DNA of 64,000 bases from Rhytidiadelphus loreus (Eukaryota > Streptophyta > Bryopsida > Hypnales > Hylocomiaceae): NCBI GenBank assembly GCA_947034895.1, contig OX344763.1:7752501-7816500 (forward strand), given 5' to 3'. The stretch's first letter is position 1; every line of letters starts with the position of its first letter. The position numbers were made by a program, and so were the translations under genes. Positions 1 to 11,690 of this stretch are shown here, in pieces. The notes under the pieces were generated by a model. That model had not been told where the DNA came from, did not search any database, and worked only from the letters and a program-made list of their open reading frames with translations.

Positions 1-357
1 TATCTCCCCTACTTTTCCGAAGAAAGAAGCAAAACAGGGGTAGAAGAAGTCATAATACAGAAGAACATGCACATTACCGAAAAAGAAGGGAACAGTGATA
101 ATCACTGATTTCTTTTAGACTTAGTATTGTATTTCATTGAATTGTTTCTTTCCAGGATAAATTTCTCAAAAGGTCAGAAAAATCAACTGAAAAACATGCA
201 CTTGCTCTACGTGGGTAGATGGGAAAAAAGAAAGACTTTGGTGAAGGTGATTTACCAAATGAATATTACGTAGAGTCTGAACAACAAATATATAATACCT
301 AATGTGTATGACCAACAAGAAAATAAAATATGGTAATGTGAAGTTCGCACTTCGTCA
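1..357. other. 3' flank of gene A
   Basis: AT-rich sequence after the stop codon of gene A on the minus strand. It would hold the 3' UTR and polyadenylation signals of that gene, but I see no clear gene, repeat or element in it. Confidence 0.4.
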
Positions 358-1414
358 TCAGTCAGATGAAATGCAGTTGGCCTCACTATCTGATGTATCC
401 ATACTCGACTCGACAGCACAGTCATCAATAAAATGAAGAACACGAGGATCTACCATATTAGCCCTAGAACTAGGCCTAGGGTCAACAACAACATATTGCC
501 TGGAAAGAGATTCAGCGTATTCGGGAAGCTGAAACAGTTTTGGAGGGCTTGGGAAAAATGCAGGGTTTCTGAAGAACGGAACATGAGATCTAGATCTCAT
601 TTTTGTCGCTTCCCTACACAAGCAAGGAAATCATATATTAGATTGAAGTAAAATTAAATTCAAGTAGATTACATACATTGAATGAGATGCAATGAAGACT
701 TACTTACTGAAAAATGATGTTTTCACAATCTGTTGTGTCGGCACTTCTTCTTCATCCATATGAACTTCGGGATCATCAAGGTGTGTGACGACAACGGAAG
801 GAACTGTAACCTCATGAATGACTGGTTTGATAAGGGCTTCGAAGATAGATGTATCTTCTTTGAAGGCTAAAATATGACGGCCGGTGGCTCGACATGCTAG
901 AATGCTAGTTCCTGCACAACCGCATGATTCTTCACACATGAATGAGATGTCCCCAAAACAGACCGACTTCTGATAATGCAGGAAGTATATAATTCTCTTG
1001 AAGATATACCTGTTCCCGCTGTGTAGTCGACGACAACGGATCCGGGTTCACAGCATCCTTCCACGAGCATCGCCATGAAACCCGACACCACTAGTAGAAA
1101 ATGATGTCCAAATCAACAAAAAATCGTCAATTTTTTGTTAATGTGGGCACTGTATCGACCATTTTCACAATTTTTTGTTGATTTGGCACAAGGTAATAAA
1201 ATGGTTAAATTTTTTTGTTAATTTTGGTAGTACAACGTCCAAATCAACAAAACTATAAACACTTTTTTGTTCATTTTCACAATTTTTTGTTGAATTGGCA
1301 CAAGATAACAAAATGGTTAAATTTTTTTGTTACTTTTGGTAGGTCAATGTCCAAATCAACAAAACAATCAACAATTTAACACTTTCTTACTCACAATTCT
1401 GTGTTTTTTGAACT

Positions 1415-1763
1415 CAGCAGACTTTGGTGACCTTTTTGGCATAGTAAAACACTTTTTTTGAAAAAACTTTGAACTAAGAAAGGTTAGACAATAAAGCTCA
1501 CTTTCACCTCCAAAAATCCGTTTGACATTTTAAGTCTCCAATCAAAAGTTATGGACAAAATTCAGAGCGGGGTTGAAATGAAATTTTTTGTTGACATTTT
1601 TAAACACCCGCTCTGAATTTTGTTCATAACTTTTGATTGGAGACTTAAAATGTCAAACGGATTTTTGGAGGTGAAAGTGAGCTTTATTGTCTAACCTTTC
1701 TTAGTTCAAAGTTTTTTCAAAAAAAGTGTTTTACTATGCCAAAAAGGTCACCAAAGTCTGCTG
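1415..1763. repeat. Foldback MITE nested in the CACTA element
   Basis: Two arms of about 150 bp (from 1415 and back from 1763) are near-perfect reverse complements around a spacer near 1575-1608. The outer ends read CAGCAGACTTTGG and CCAAAGTCTGCTG. The same core (GGCATAGTA...CACCTCCAAAAATCC) recurs at 31031-31358 and 48025-48352, so it is a dispersed hairpin family. Confidence 0.8.
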
Positions 1764-1824
1764 TTCTTACAAAAAAAATGGAAAACAATATAAATGTAAT
1801 TCTAATTTTCATTTTAACATGTAG

Positions 1825-2020
1825 AATTCGGGGTGGTTCAATGGTTGGAGTCTTGGACCCCAACTGTGAGGTCCAAGGTTCGAACCTCCACGGCGGTGGT
1901 TGCCTACGTGGCATTGGTGTGCCACATGGCGGGTTGCCACGTGGTGCGATGTGGCTCTGCCACGTGGCATTTAAAAAAATTAATTTTTAAATTTAAATTT
2001 AAAAAAAAAAAAAAAAAAAA
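1825..2020 (+). mobile_element. tRNA-derived SINE
   Basis: An RNA polymerase III A box is visible (TGGTTCAATGG, 1834-1844) and a B box (GGTTCGAACCT, 1877-1887), spaced as in a tRNA. A tRNA-unrelated body and a 20-nt A run (2001-2020) follow. The target duplication is not clear. This is a retroposed SINE rather than a functional tRNA gene. Confidence 0.75.
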
Positions 2021-5000
2021 TTATTGACCAAATTAACAAGAAAAGTTACAAAAAAATCAACACTTTCTTGTTTCATAGTGTCCAAGTCAACACGTCCAAA
2101 TCAACAGAAAATGAACTAACAAAATCAACACTTTCTTGTCTATATTTTGTTGATTTGGACGTAGATTTTCTACTAGTGCGCCTTCTCTCTCGGACCGCGC
2201 CATGGCTTGTCACCGTTCATAGTGACTTCTTCAGTGAAGCACAGATTCCTGAGGCAGTCATCCTTGCCCACGGTGACGCCGACCTTCGCATGGGAAGGTA
2301 CATATTGGAAGGGGAAGTCGGCCTCAGTCTTAGGGCCAGACTTTTTTACCAAAAGTGAGATGGAAAATCGCTGAGTCTGGAACAAGATTGAAGTCATAGA
2401 TTAATGAAGGGAGGTGGGAAATTTGTGAAGAACAACAACGTAAATGACAAGATGATGATGAAACAGCTCTTACCGTCTTCTTGGGATCAACTGGCGATGC
2501 CAAATGGAGGTGGTTCATACCCCACCAATCAACTAGAATCCTGAAACCATACTTCTTGCAGCATCCAAGAAGCTGGCTTCTGTGTGCTTTCGAGGAGGAT
2601 GGGTACATCACAAGAAGTGCACCGTTGTCATGTAAATACCCCCCTGCAAAGTCAAAGACTGGAATCAACCAGTCTTCGGAGAACTGATTCCACTTTGGAA
2701 TTGGCGCTGGAGGAGAAGAAACGGTAGGCACATGGAGTCCTTTGGGAACATCGACAATGATAAAGTCCACCGCGGACTCCGTAGTTAATACTCCGTCAAA
2801 GTAGCGTTGTTTGTCTCCGGCGTGCTGCAACAAGACATTTGAGCTAGGTTAAGTTATTGGGAAATAACAAAGAAATCATCAAAGACAATCCTAATTATTT
2901 TGTTTATAATGAACTAAATGAACCTGCAATAAGCATATATCATATTCATATTCTAGAGAAAATTTAGTGAAGACAAAGTTATGGAAGAAAACCACAATAC
3001 CATGGATAAGAAAGCCTCGACGGTTTCTAAGGCCTTCTCGTCACGGGTAAGACCAATCAACGAAAGATTTAAAATGCATTCGTCGATGGCTGGGGCGGAA
3101 TGCAATTGATGAACAACTGGCGTGACACCTTGGACGAGTCGGTCCTCAGTGAGGGAAAAGCTTGAAGACGTGTCCTTGACGTTGGCAGTACTTGTTGCCA
3201 GCTCCTGCAATGGTGTCTCTGCCTTCCTCTTCTTGCCCTTCTTATTTGCCTTCTCATGTTCTTTCTCAGCCTTCGTAGCCAATCTCTTGAGCTTGATATC
3301 CTCCGTCTTCTTCTTTGCCTCCTCTAGTCTCTGCACTTTCTTCTTGTCAAACGCATCCCGTTTGGCAATGGCTTTGGCTCGTGCTTCTGGATCCAGTCCA
3401 ACGAACTCATCAAACTCAGTCTCCACAACCGGCAAGTCCTTCAGTGTTCTGAACAGAGTTGTTTCCTCCGGTGGAATGAATCCCAAGTTGCACTCGATGT
3501 ACCAAGGGCAGGCTTGAAGATGTGGAGTCGTCCAATTTCGAAGCTACCATGTTGAGAACATGCAGTCGTCCCTAGATCTATCTAGCCAGGTCATCAAGAA
3601 AGGTGGCAAGTCCGACTTGGCTATAGCCTTTTTCGCATACAACTCGAACTTGAAATACCTGTGTACATTAGAATAAACATGAATGAATAGTACATGTCAA
3701 TCACAGTAGAGTGAATGAATAAAGGAACACGTCATGTGAAGAAGAATCCAGTGAACCAATGTCTCGAATACGTATTTGGGATACAAAACAACTGATCTAG
3801 AAACAAATTTTATATGTTGTGAACCCGAAGTCCTCATGTCGGAAGTCACGGAATAGAGAATAGAATCCCAAATAAGTACATCAGTAAAGGAGTTTAGAAT
3901 ACCTATAAATGACGCGCTGGACCGCAAGCATTGCCCCTTTGTAATCTTTGAAGTTGTCTGACTTCTTGTATGCGTCTCCCCCCCTGAACATTCCCATATA
4001 GGCAATATCCCAAACCTTATTCTCCAACCTTCTATGTATTCCTTCAATGTTTCCGGGTCAGTGTAAACAGACATGTTCATTGCAATATTATTTGCCCGCA
4101 GTACGGAGTCAAGTAACTCAGAAGCCCCATCTTCTAACTACCACACACAAGCATACAGTAGTTAGATATGAAATCCAAAGATGTCAAATAGTTCAGAACC
4201 CAGAGTTGGAACTCAAGTAGAATTAGAAATGAATCACAAAATCCATACCCTAGAGTACCAACAAGCCCTAGCTAGAAACAGTGCCAATTTCTCCTCGTTT
4301 ACGAGACGAGGTGGAAATCGTCGAGCCTCTCGAGTAGGACCTGATGCATTCATCCACTTCAACCATTTCACTTTGGACTCTGCAGAGGCATTCGCGGTGG
4401 CCATCATCTGCAACTTTTCTAGAGTTAACTCTAGAACTGAAAATTTATTCGAGTGGCGTTCGATCTGCATCAATGAAATTGAAATATATTAATCGCAATT
4501 TCAATCATAGAATTTGACAAAGTGGACAACATATTAATGAGTCATGCATACCTCAAGTAACCAATCAGTTCCAAGCGCTGGGTTTGCGACTGCAACAATC
4601 TTTGAGAGTTTTTTCTGATACTTCTCATTTGAATCTTTGATGGAGACCCTCATTGCCGTGGCAACTCCGTTTGGCGTCACCTCCTCAGTTGCCATGTCTT
4701 CTTTGTATTTTCGAATAGCCACCTCGGCCGCAGCTGAAATCTCTTGCTGAGACAATACAGTACGCCAATTAGAATTGACAGAAAGAACCATAATTAGTCA
4801 CTTGCTATATGAATCATGTGATGACAATTCCTTACCTTGAAGATAAATGAGGTGAAAACCTCCAAAGGCATAGTATATCACTTTGTTCGAGTATTGTTTT
4901 GACAAATCTTGAACTCTTCGGCAGATAACAACTCAGTGAACCTATCGAGCTCCATGATCCCATATTTCTGAACTCGGAAAAGTGTGTGTACAAGACTGGT

Positions 5001-6559
5001 CTTGACATGATAGCTCTCGGTATGCTTGCATCACAGAAGTGTAAAGAATTTGAAACATGCACATTATATAAATCAGAAGTGGCGATATCCTATGCGAAGT
5101 GTTTTAAAATTGTTATAAAAACAATTAAGAAGTAAATGCTCACTTGTTGATGTCGTGCATAGCCTGCATTGCAACACCAATACGACCTCTTGTATCTAGA
5201 ACGATGGAGTCGACACTGATGTGCCAACTCCTCTCTGTGGAATGTAGTCGAGTAATATGATTCATCCACGCAATTCGTCGGTGGTTCCCATCACAAATAA
5301 AAAACTTTTGATCAACCAAATGTCTGAGCACTGGGTCGCATCTCAAAAAGTTGTTGAATTCGTCATTGACATTGTTCCAATGGAGTCCCCAATCAATCTT
5401 CTCTTCCGCCGAGAAAACCTCACCATCTCCATCTTCGTTCGAGATGGATACATAAAAAACTCTGGCTCCCTCTTCATAACCACCCGAGAACTGGTGCTCT
5501 AGCAATGTCAAGTCGCATGCCAACGTGGGACGAACTATTGGCATAGGCACCAGTCTGCACAAGGGGATCTTCATATGTGAAGCTTCCGTGGAAGTCAACC
5601 TCAAACCGTGAAGGATGGAAACAGTATCCAACTTCTGCGACTTCCTGATGTCGTCCTCCAACGCATCCTTGTGCACTCCAAGTATGTCAATGTCTTCAGA
5701 TTCAGATTCCGAGACCATTTCTGCCACAGGAGCGTCCACAACTATTGCAGCACTAGTGGTTGCGGGACTCTTCATCACTGACTGAGACTCTATTATTGTC
5801 TGCGACAATGAATGAGTAACAAACATGATTATTAGATAATAATCAACGAAAATAGGTGTAGGACAACCTTCAGTCCTTGACACTCCTATATAGAGTATTT
5901 TTTTTAAATGTACCACCTACAACAATTATTACATTGTCTCTCAAAGGCCACAGAGGCATTTAGAATTCAGGGATCGATAATGTCCGCAACACCAGATCAT
6001 GATATCCGCATCCGTATCCTTTGCGGATGTCACCGCTACATCCTTGAGCTCACAAGTACAGTACTCAACCCTTTTACTAGGAAAGGTATTGGAATCACAG
6101 TCATCAGTTGATCCAACAGATGATCTGGAAGACAGAACTCTATCTGGAACACTGACTGAACTTCCAGGCCCCATCAGAATTGGCATTCAAAGTGGCTTAT
6201 AAGTTCTTACTAGTGCATGTAACAGTGGATTGTCTTTGTCTCTATGATCCTCCGATTCGCTGTTTTGAACCTCGTTGTCTCCATTTGTCTGGTCAAGGAA
6301 CTCATTCTCCGCGACGGGGTCAACATCATCAGACAATTGATCTATCGGGTCGAACTGACCCACCCTCTCGGGGTGCAGATCAGGTACGACCAGACCAGCC
6401 TGCATTTGAACAAATACAAAAACTCCCTATTAATAACATTAATACATCATTACGATCATCCAGAAGTGATCAGTTAGATACGTCGTAAAATTGTGTTCGA
6501 TACTTGTGGATTGTGAATCCGAAATGTCAAAAGGGAATCCAAAAAATAATTTCCCTAGC

Positions 6560-7175
6560 ATGTGGGCAGGCCAGCAGTCCATGCCGCACAGCTCTCGGGC
6601 CTGAGCCCTCATCCACAGGGGAGACATGGCTGCACCCCCGGCCGAGATGCTTTATGCCCTGGCAGCCCGTTCACGAGGTCGGGAGCCTTCACTGAGGTAG
6701 GCCTCGGCATGCATACGGGACTCCTTTGCTGCCCCGACCAAAAACAGTGGGCAGAAATGAAAATAAAAAATAAAACTCGCAAACCAGAGCTCGACAGGGA
6801 GTCTCGGCGGAGAAGCCTCGCCCAGACGGCGGGCAGGCCAGCAGTCCACGCCGCACAGCTCTTGGGCCCGAGCCCTCATCCACAGGGGAGACATGGCTGC
6901 ATCCCCGGCCGAGATGCTTTATGCCCTGGCAGCCCGTTCACGAGGTCGGGAGCCTTCACTGAGGTTGGCCTCGGCATGCATACGGGACTCCTTTGTTGCC
7001 CCGACCAAAAACAGTGGGCAGAAATGAAAATAAAAAATAAAACTCGCAAACCAGAGCTCGACAGGGAGTCTCAGCGGAGAAGCCTCGCCCAGACGGTGGG
7101 CAGGCCAACAGTCCATGCCGCACAGCTCTCGGGCCCGAGCCCTCATCCACAGGGGAGACATGGCTGCACCCCCGG
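6560..7175. repeat. 267-bp tandem repeat in intron 1 of gene A
   Basis: About 2.3 copies of a 267-bp unit; the same GC-rich stretch (GTGGGCAGGCCAGCAGTCC) starts near 6560, 6828 and 7095. Each unit alternates a GC-rich part with an A-rich part (AAATGAAAATAAAAAATAAA). Copies differ by only a few bases, so the expansion is recent. Long open frames across it are by-products of the repeat. It lies wholly between the exon ending at 7256 and the exon starting at 6399. Confidence 0.9.
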
Positions 7176-7348
7176 TGAGCTGACTTCCCCGCGCCGCTGG
7201 GTCATATCCTCGCGGCTCAACACATTCAGCATTGTAGAATGAAAGGTATTTTTACCTTTGGAGTTTCTTTGCGTGCTTGTCGTCCTCCGTCAGCATTTCC
7301 GCAACTACTCGCGAGGGCCTTCTTCGAGCGTAGGTTCCTATCCGCCAT

Positions 7349-8170
7349 TGCGAAGAGTGTAAAAATTGATGCAAGCACACCAATTCCCCACGGTAGCATA
7401 CACTTTCTCTATCGCCGTAAGCAGCGCCCGAGTTCAACAGCTGAATGAACCGGCTAGTCGATACGTGTATGGGTCAACAAGCGGGCTGGAAGAGATGTCG
7501 GCGCACGCAGTGAGAGAAGGAATCTGTTCCCGAAGAACAAAAACAGTCGGAAGTCTCCGCGGAAGGGTTGCCGCGTGCGATCTCGTTGGGCAGTTTGGCT
7601 TGCGTATCTAGGGTTAACTGGATACAGATTTGTGCCATGTCAGCGAAAGTGGATCGGAGACTTGGATAGGTCAACTCGGATGATGACCATACGTAGTTCC
7701 TTCATCTAGAATCCTCCTTGGATGAGCACAGTGACGGCTACTTAGGCTTTCCAGTGCCGATCGGTGGGGGGAAACGGGAATGGGAATATTTTGTCTACCC
7801 TCGAATGGGATTCAGTACCGAATTGTTTCGGGTACATCCGGATTTCGATTCGGGGTATCGTCAAGATCCAAGGATTGCATCTTCCCCATAATAAACATCA
7901 AATCGAATTGGCACCTTTTTAAAATAATGGGGAATTTCGTTAAAATGGCGGTATTCCATTAAAATGGCGGTTCAGAGCTCCCAAGTCTAAATGAAATCCA
8001 ACTGAAAATGGTAGCCGGGGGGATGAAATCCTGCAACAATGATGGGTTCCTGTGATAAAAACACCTTTTGCTTGATTCAATCAAAGTTGGAGGGGTCCAG
8101 TTCAGGATGAAATCATATCCATTCCGTGCCTTCTTAGAGCGGGCTATCTGAAAGAAAGTTCCAAAACAAC
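7349..8170. other. 5' flank of gene A, presumed promoter side
   Basis: The region upstream of the proposed gene A start codon. No TATA box or other element stands out. A short phrase (TTCGTTAAAATGGCGGTATT) near 7927-7951 recurs near 26420 and, in reverse, near 53720, suggesting a dispersed repeat fragment. No gene is seen. Confidence 0.4.
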
Positions 8171-8174
8171 TCTA

Positions 8175-8820
8175 AGCGCCATTTGTTGTGCGAGGCGTGC
8201 ATGACTCTTACAATTTGGGGTGGATCACAAAGACACATCACATGGCCACTTGGGTGTGGGGCAAAGTGGCCGAGAGGAAAACAATTCACGGATCTGGATG
8301 CGCGGCCATGCACGGGAGAAGAGGGGGCGGTGCAAATGAAAGCGCGGCCTCAGTATAAAGAAGACAGTCTACATTCAATAGTAAGGATAATTATAGTGGT
8401 TTTTGCATAGGGATCCGAACCCGCTTACATCCAACAGTTGGGGTGGATCACACACACACAGAACATTCAATTGGCCACTCGGGTTTTGGGCAAAGTGGCC
8501 AAGAAAAAAACAATGTTTGGATTTGCATGCGTGGCCATGCACGGGGAGCAGAGGGAAAACAACTTTAAGCGCCATTTGTTGTGCGAGGCGTGGATGACTC
8601 TTACAGTTTGTGGGGGATCACAAAGACACATCACATGGCCACTTGGATTTGGGGCAAAGTGGCCAAGAGGAAAACAATTCATGGATCTAGATGCGCGGCC
8701 ATGCACGGGGAGAAGGGCGCAAATGAAAGCGCGACCTCGGTTTAAAGAAGACAGTCTTTATTGAATAGGGTAATTATAGTGGATTTTGCATAGGGATCCC
8801 AACCCGCTTACATCATTTCT
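8175..8820. repeat. Local tandem repeat, three partial units
   Basis: A block beginning GCGCCATTTGTTGTGCGAGG at about 8175 returns at about 8568 (393 bp apart), with a partial third unit between (about 8430-8560). Shared phrases include GGGCAAAGTGGCC and GCGGCCATGCACGGG. Both outer copies end with a CAGT/GGTTTAAAGAAGACAGTCT stretch and GGGATCC. No credible protein is encoded. Confidence 0.75.
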
Positions 8821-11690
8821 AGCTCTCTTCTACGGGAGAAGGTGCAGTCCAAGAAGAAACTATTTACGCCCAACTTTGGGGGACCATGTGCTGCAGGACA
8901 AACTCAAAAATGGAGGAAGGTACAATCTGAACTATACCATTCTAAGTTCACGCCGGGACGCACGACTCGTTTTTCATTCGCCGACGCAGAGGGGTGAATC
9001 TGCACTCCGCATTCTCAAGTCGCGCCTCCTAAACCGCATGCAACCATCTTTGAGTGAAGGGTCTTGAGCTTCATGAACAAAAGCAAGCGCTTATTGGCCA
9101 ATCATGTCGTTGGAAAGTCTTTACAGGGCATTCGCAGATTCCCAAACAAATGCTCGTCAATTGCGACATGGACCACTTCCGGCGTCGCCTCTTTGCCAAA
9201 TACATCAAGGTTCAACCGGTCGACTGGGAGAGGTAAAAGCAAGAGCACTCACAACCCATCCACGTTCATAGGGGAAGTCAACTTCCTCGTCGGAAGAGGT
9301 TGACACATGGTCACCTTTGAAACACAACAGGACCCACCTCGCGAAAAGGGCGTCGCCGGCATACAAGGAACTCATCGACGCAAGGAAGGACGGCGTTGTC
9401 ATCCACATTTTCTAACAGCAGTTCGAGTGTACCTGGTGGGAGCGATTGCCATCCACCGTCCGTGTCCTAGCATCCGGAGTTTTTGAGGGTGAGAACCAAA
9501 AACGGTCGACTTTTCTCGGGAAGTGCACCGGTGTGATGAGGCTGTTGATCGGAATACCTATTGGCTGCTCATAACTCAAGCCGTCCAGCGGATGGGGGGT
9601 CGTCCGCATCCAACCTTGCACACTGAGAGCCAAGTTGGATATGAAAGACCCATGTGCATCCACGGGGCGGCTTGAGTTATGAGCAGCCAATAGGTAATCC
9701 GATCGACACCCTCACCACACCGATCCACCGTCCCGAGAATAGTAGACCGCATCTCGCACATGCCCACAAAAACCCCGGATGCCGGGAGAAGGAAGGTGGA
9801 TGGCGGTCGCTCCCACCAGGTACACTCGAACAACTCGAGGAAAATCTGCATGACAACGTCGTCCTTCCTTGCGCCGATGAGCACCTTGTATGCCGGTGAT
9901 GCCCTACGAAGAAGAGGGCCCTCGATTCCAGTGCCATGAATCCCCTATGCATATTCATGTTCGGACAGAAGATGGGCCGCTGGGCGTCTCTACTTTTGCT
10001 CTACACAGTCAGCAAGTTCAACCATGAACGAGCCAGCACGATAACAACGCTAGAATGGATCCACACCGCACTTGACAAGCATTTGTCCGCGTGTGTACGA
10101 ATGCCCTGCAAGGTCCTTACAAGCGACATGAATAGCAAATAAACACCCGCTGGTGTTGGTGAAATGGTGGTCCGCTGACAATCTACAATTTTGCAAACTA
10201 GAGGGGCAGTAAGCAATGTGGGGAAGTGGTTGACACCCGGAAACTAGGTCGCCCACTCCACATTCTGAAATTGCGCCTCCAAAACCGCATGCAGACAACT
10301 TTGAATGAAGCACTAGAAGAAAACTGTGTTAGAATCCCTGAAAACACGTCACCTTGTTTTCGTGAAGTTCTCGTTTCAAAACGTAGAAAAATGTTTTGAC
10401 TTCCGCATTTTGCCTGCGTTTTGAAACGAGAACTTAACAAAAACAAGGTGATGTGTTTTCAGGGATTCTAACACAGTTTCTTCTAGTGAAGGGTCTTGAG
10501 CTTCATGAACAAAAGCAAGCGCCTATTTGCCAATCATGTCGTCGGGAAGCCTTTACAGGGCATTCGGAGATTCCTGGACAAATGCTCGTCAATTGCCACA
10601 TGGACCACTTCCGGCGTCGCCTCTTTGCCGAATACATCATGGTTCAACCGGTTGACCGGGAGAGGTAAAAGCAAGAGCACTCACAACCCATCCACGTTCA
10701 TAGGGGAAGTCAACTTCTTCCTCGAAAGATGGTGACACATGGTCACCCATAAAGCACACCAAGACCCACCTCGCAAACAGGACGTCACTTGCATTCAAGG
10801 AGCTCCTGGGCGCAAGGAAGGACGGCGCTGTGATACACATTCTCCCCAAGTTGTTCGAGTGTACTTGGTAGCAGCGACGGCCATCCACCGTCCATGTCCT
10901 AGCATCCGAAGTTTTTGAGGGTGAAAACCAAAAACGGTCGACTTTTCCCGGGAAGTGCACTGGTGTGAAGAGAGTGCCCATCGGAGTACCTATTGGCTGC
11001 TCATAACTCAATCCGTCAAGCGGATGTGCCGTCGTCCGAATACCACGGTGCATAGTGAGAGCCAACTTGGTTTACGACGACACACATACACTCGACGGCT
11101 TGAGTTATGATCAGTCAATACATACTTCGATGGACACCCTCCCCACACCGATCCATCGCCCCGAGAATAGTAGACCGCATCTAGCACATGTCCACAGAAA
11201 ACCCGGATGCCGGGAGAAGGACGGTGGATGGACGTTGCTGCTACCAAGTACCTTAGAACAACAGGAAGAGAATGTGCATGACAACGTCGTCCTTCCTTGC
11301 GCCGAGGAGCTCCTTGAATGCAAGTGACACCCTACGAAGATCAGGGCCATGGATTCTTGGGCCATGAATCCCCTATGCATATTGGTGTTCGGACAGAAGA
11401 TGGGCCGCGAGCGTCCCTACTTTTTTGCTCTACATCGAGTCAGCAAGTTCAACCATGAACGAGCCAGCACGATAACAACGCCAGAATGGATCCACACCGC
11501 ACTTGACGAGCATTTGTCCGCGTGTCTCCGAGTGCCCTGCAAGGTCCTCACAAGCGACATGAATAGCAAATAAACGCACGCTGGTGTTGGTGAAATGGTG
11601 GTCTGCTCACAGTCTACAGTTTTGCAAACTAGAGGGGGTGTAAGCAACGTGGGGACGTGGTCGACACCCGGAAACTAGATCGCCTTGCTG
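8821..11690. repeat. Two ~1.43-kb direct repeats, each with a long hairpin
   Basis: Unit 1 (about 9054-10310) and unit 2 (10489-about 11690) match in order, for example AAGGGTCTTGAGCTTCATGA at both starts and the AACAACGC(T/C)AGAATGG segments about 1.43 kb apart. A MITE separates them. Each unit contains an imperfect inverted repeat with arms of about 240 bp: 9350-9590 with 9662-9905, and 10785-11033 with 11090-11335, pivoting on TTGGCTGCTCATAACTCAA. Open frames occur on both strands because of the symmetry, and I do not call a gene. Confidence 0.8.
10311..10488. mobile_element. CACTA MITE, 178 bp
   Basis: A near-complete palindrome with ends CACTAGAAGAAAACTG and CAGTTTCTTCTAGTG, flanked by AAG on both sides (10308-10310 and 10489-10491). 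It has no coding capacity and sits exactly between two 1.43-kb repeats. Confidence 0.9.

Larger units (their letters stand above)
1089..2178. mobile_element. Non-autonomous CACTA element inside a gene A exon
   Basis: Ends are CACTAGTAGAAAAT and its complement ATTTTCTACTAGTG, with repeated subterminal copies of CCAAATCAACA and its complement. The 3-bp flanks are CAC and CGC, a target duplication with one mismatch. No transposase is encoded. It splits the methyltransferase motif-I exon between codons equivalent to REK and FMxML. A hairpin element (1415-1763) and a SINE lie within it. Confidence 0.85.
358..7348 (-). pseudogene. Gene A: broken ParB-domain/DNA-methyltransferase-like gene
   Basis: Proposed exons (minus, 5' to 3'): 7256-7348, 6211-6399, 5144-5799, 4836-5024, 4552-4746, 4249-4464, 3903-4137, 3001-3658, 2474-2824, 2179-2376 plus 1010-1088, 704-911, 358-613. 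All have GT-AG borders, and from the third on they match gene C exon by exon. Exon 1 opens MADRNLRSKK and ends in phase with exon 2. The third exon carries a ParB-type motif (FICDGNHRRIAW). The 2474-2824 exon has the motif-IV equivalent VDFIIVDVPKG, and 1010-1088 has motif I, VVVDYTAGTG, followed after splicing by TSILACR. Lesions against gene C: a missing base at the 5024 acceptor, TGA for Trp at 4878-4880, a one-base loss near 4016, TAG at 3544-3546, and a 1.09-kb CACTA insertion in the motif-I exon. A product of this length is therefore unlikely. Family reading is by motif and exon comparison only. Confidence 0.8.

Noticed and set aside
1834..1887. Functional tRNA gene
   Set aside because: A and B boxes are present, but there is no cloverleaf-compatible acceptor stem and a SINE body with A-tail follows.
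6562..7242. 226-codon open frame on the plus strand
   Set aside because: Generated by the 267-bp tandem repeat (267 is divisible by 3), lying within a gene A intron.
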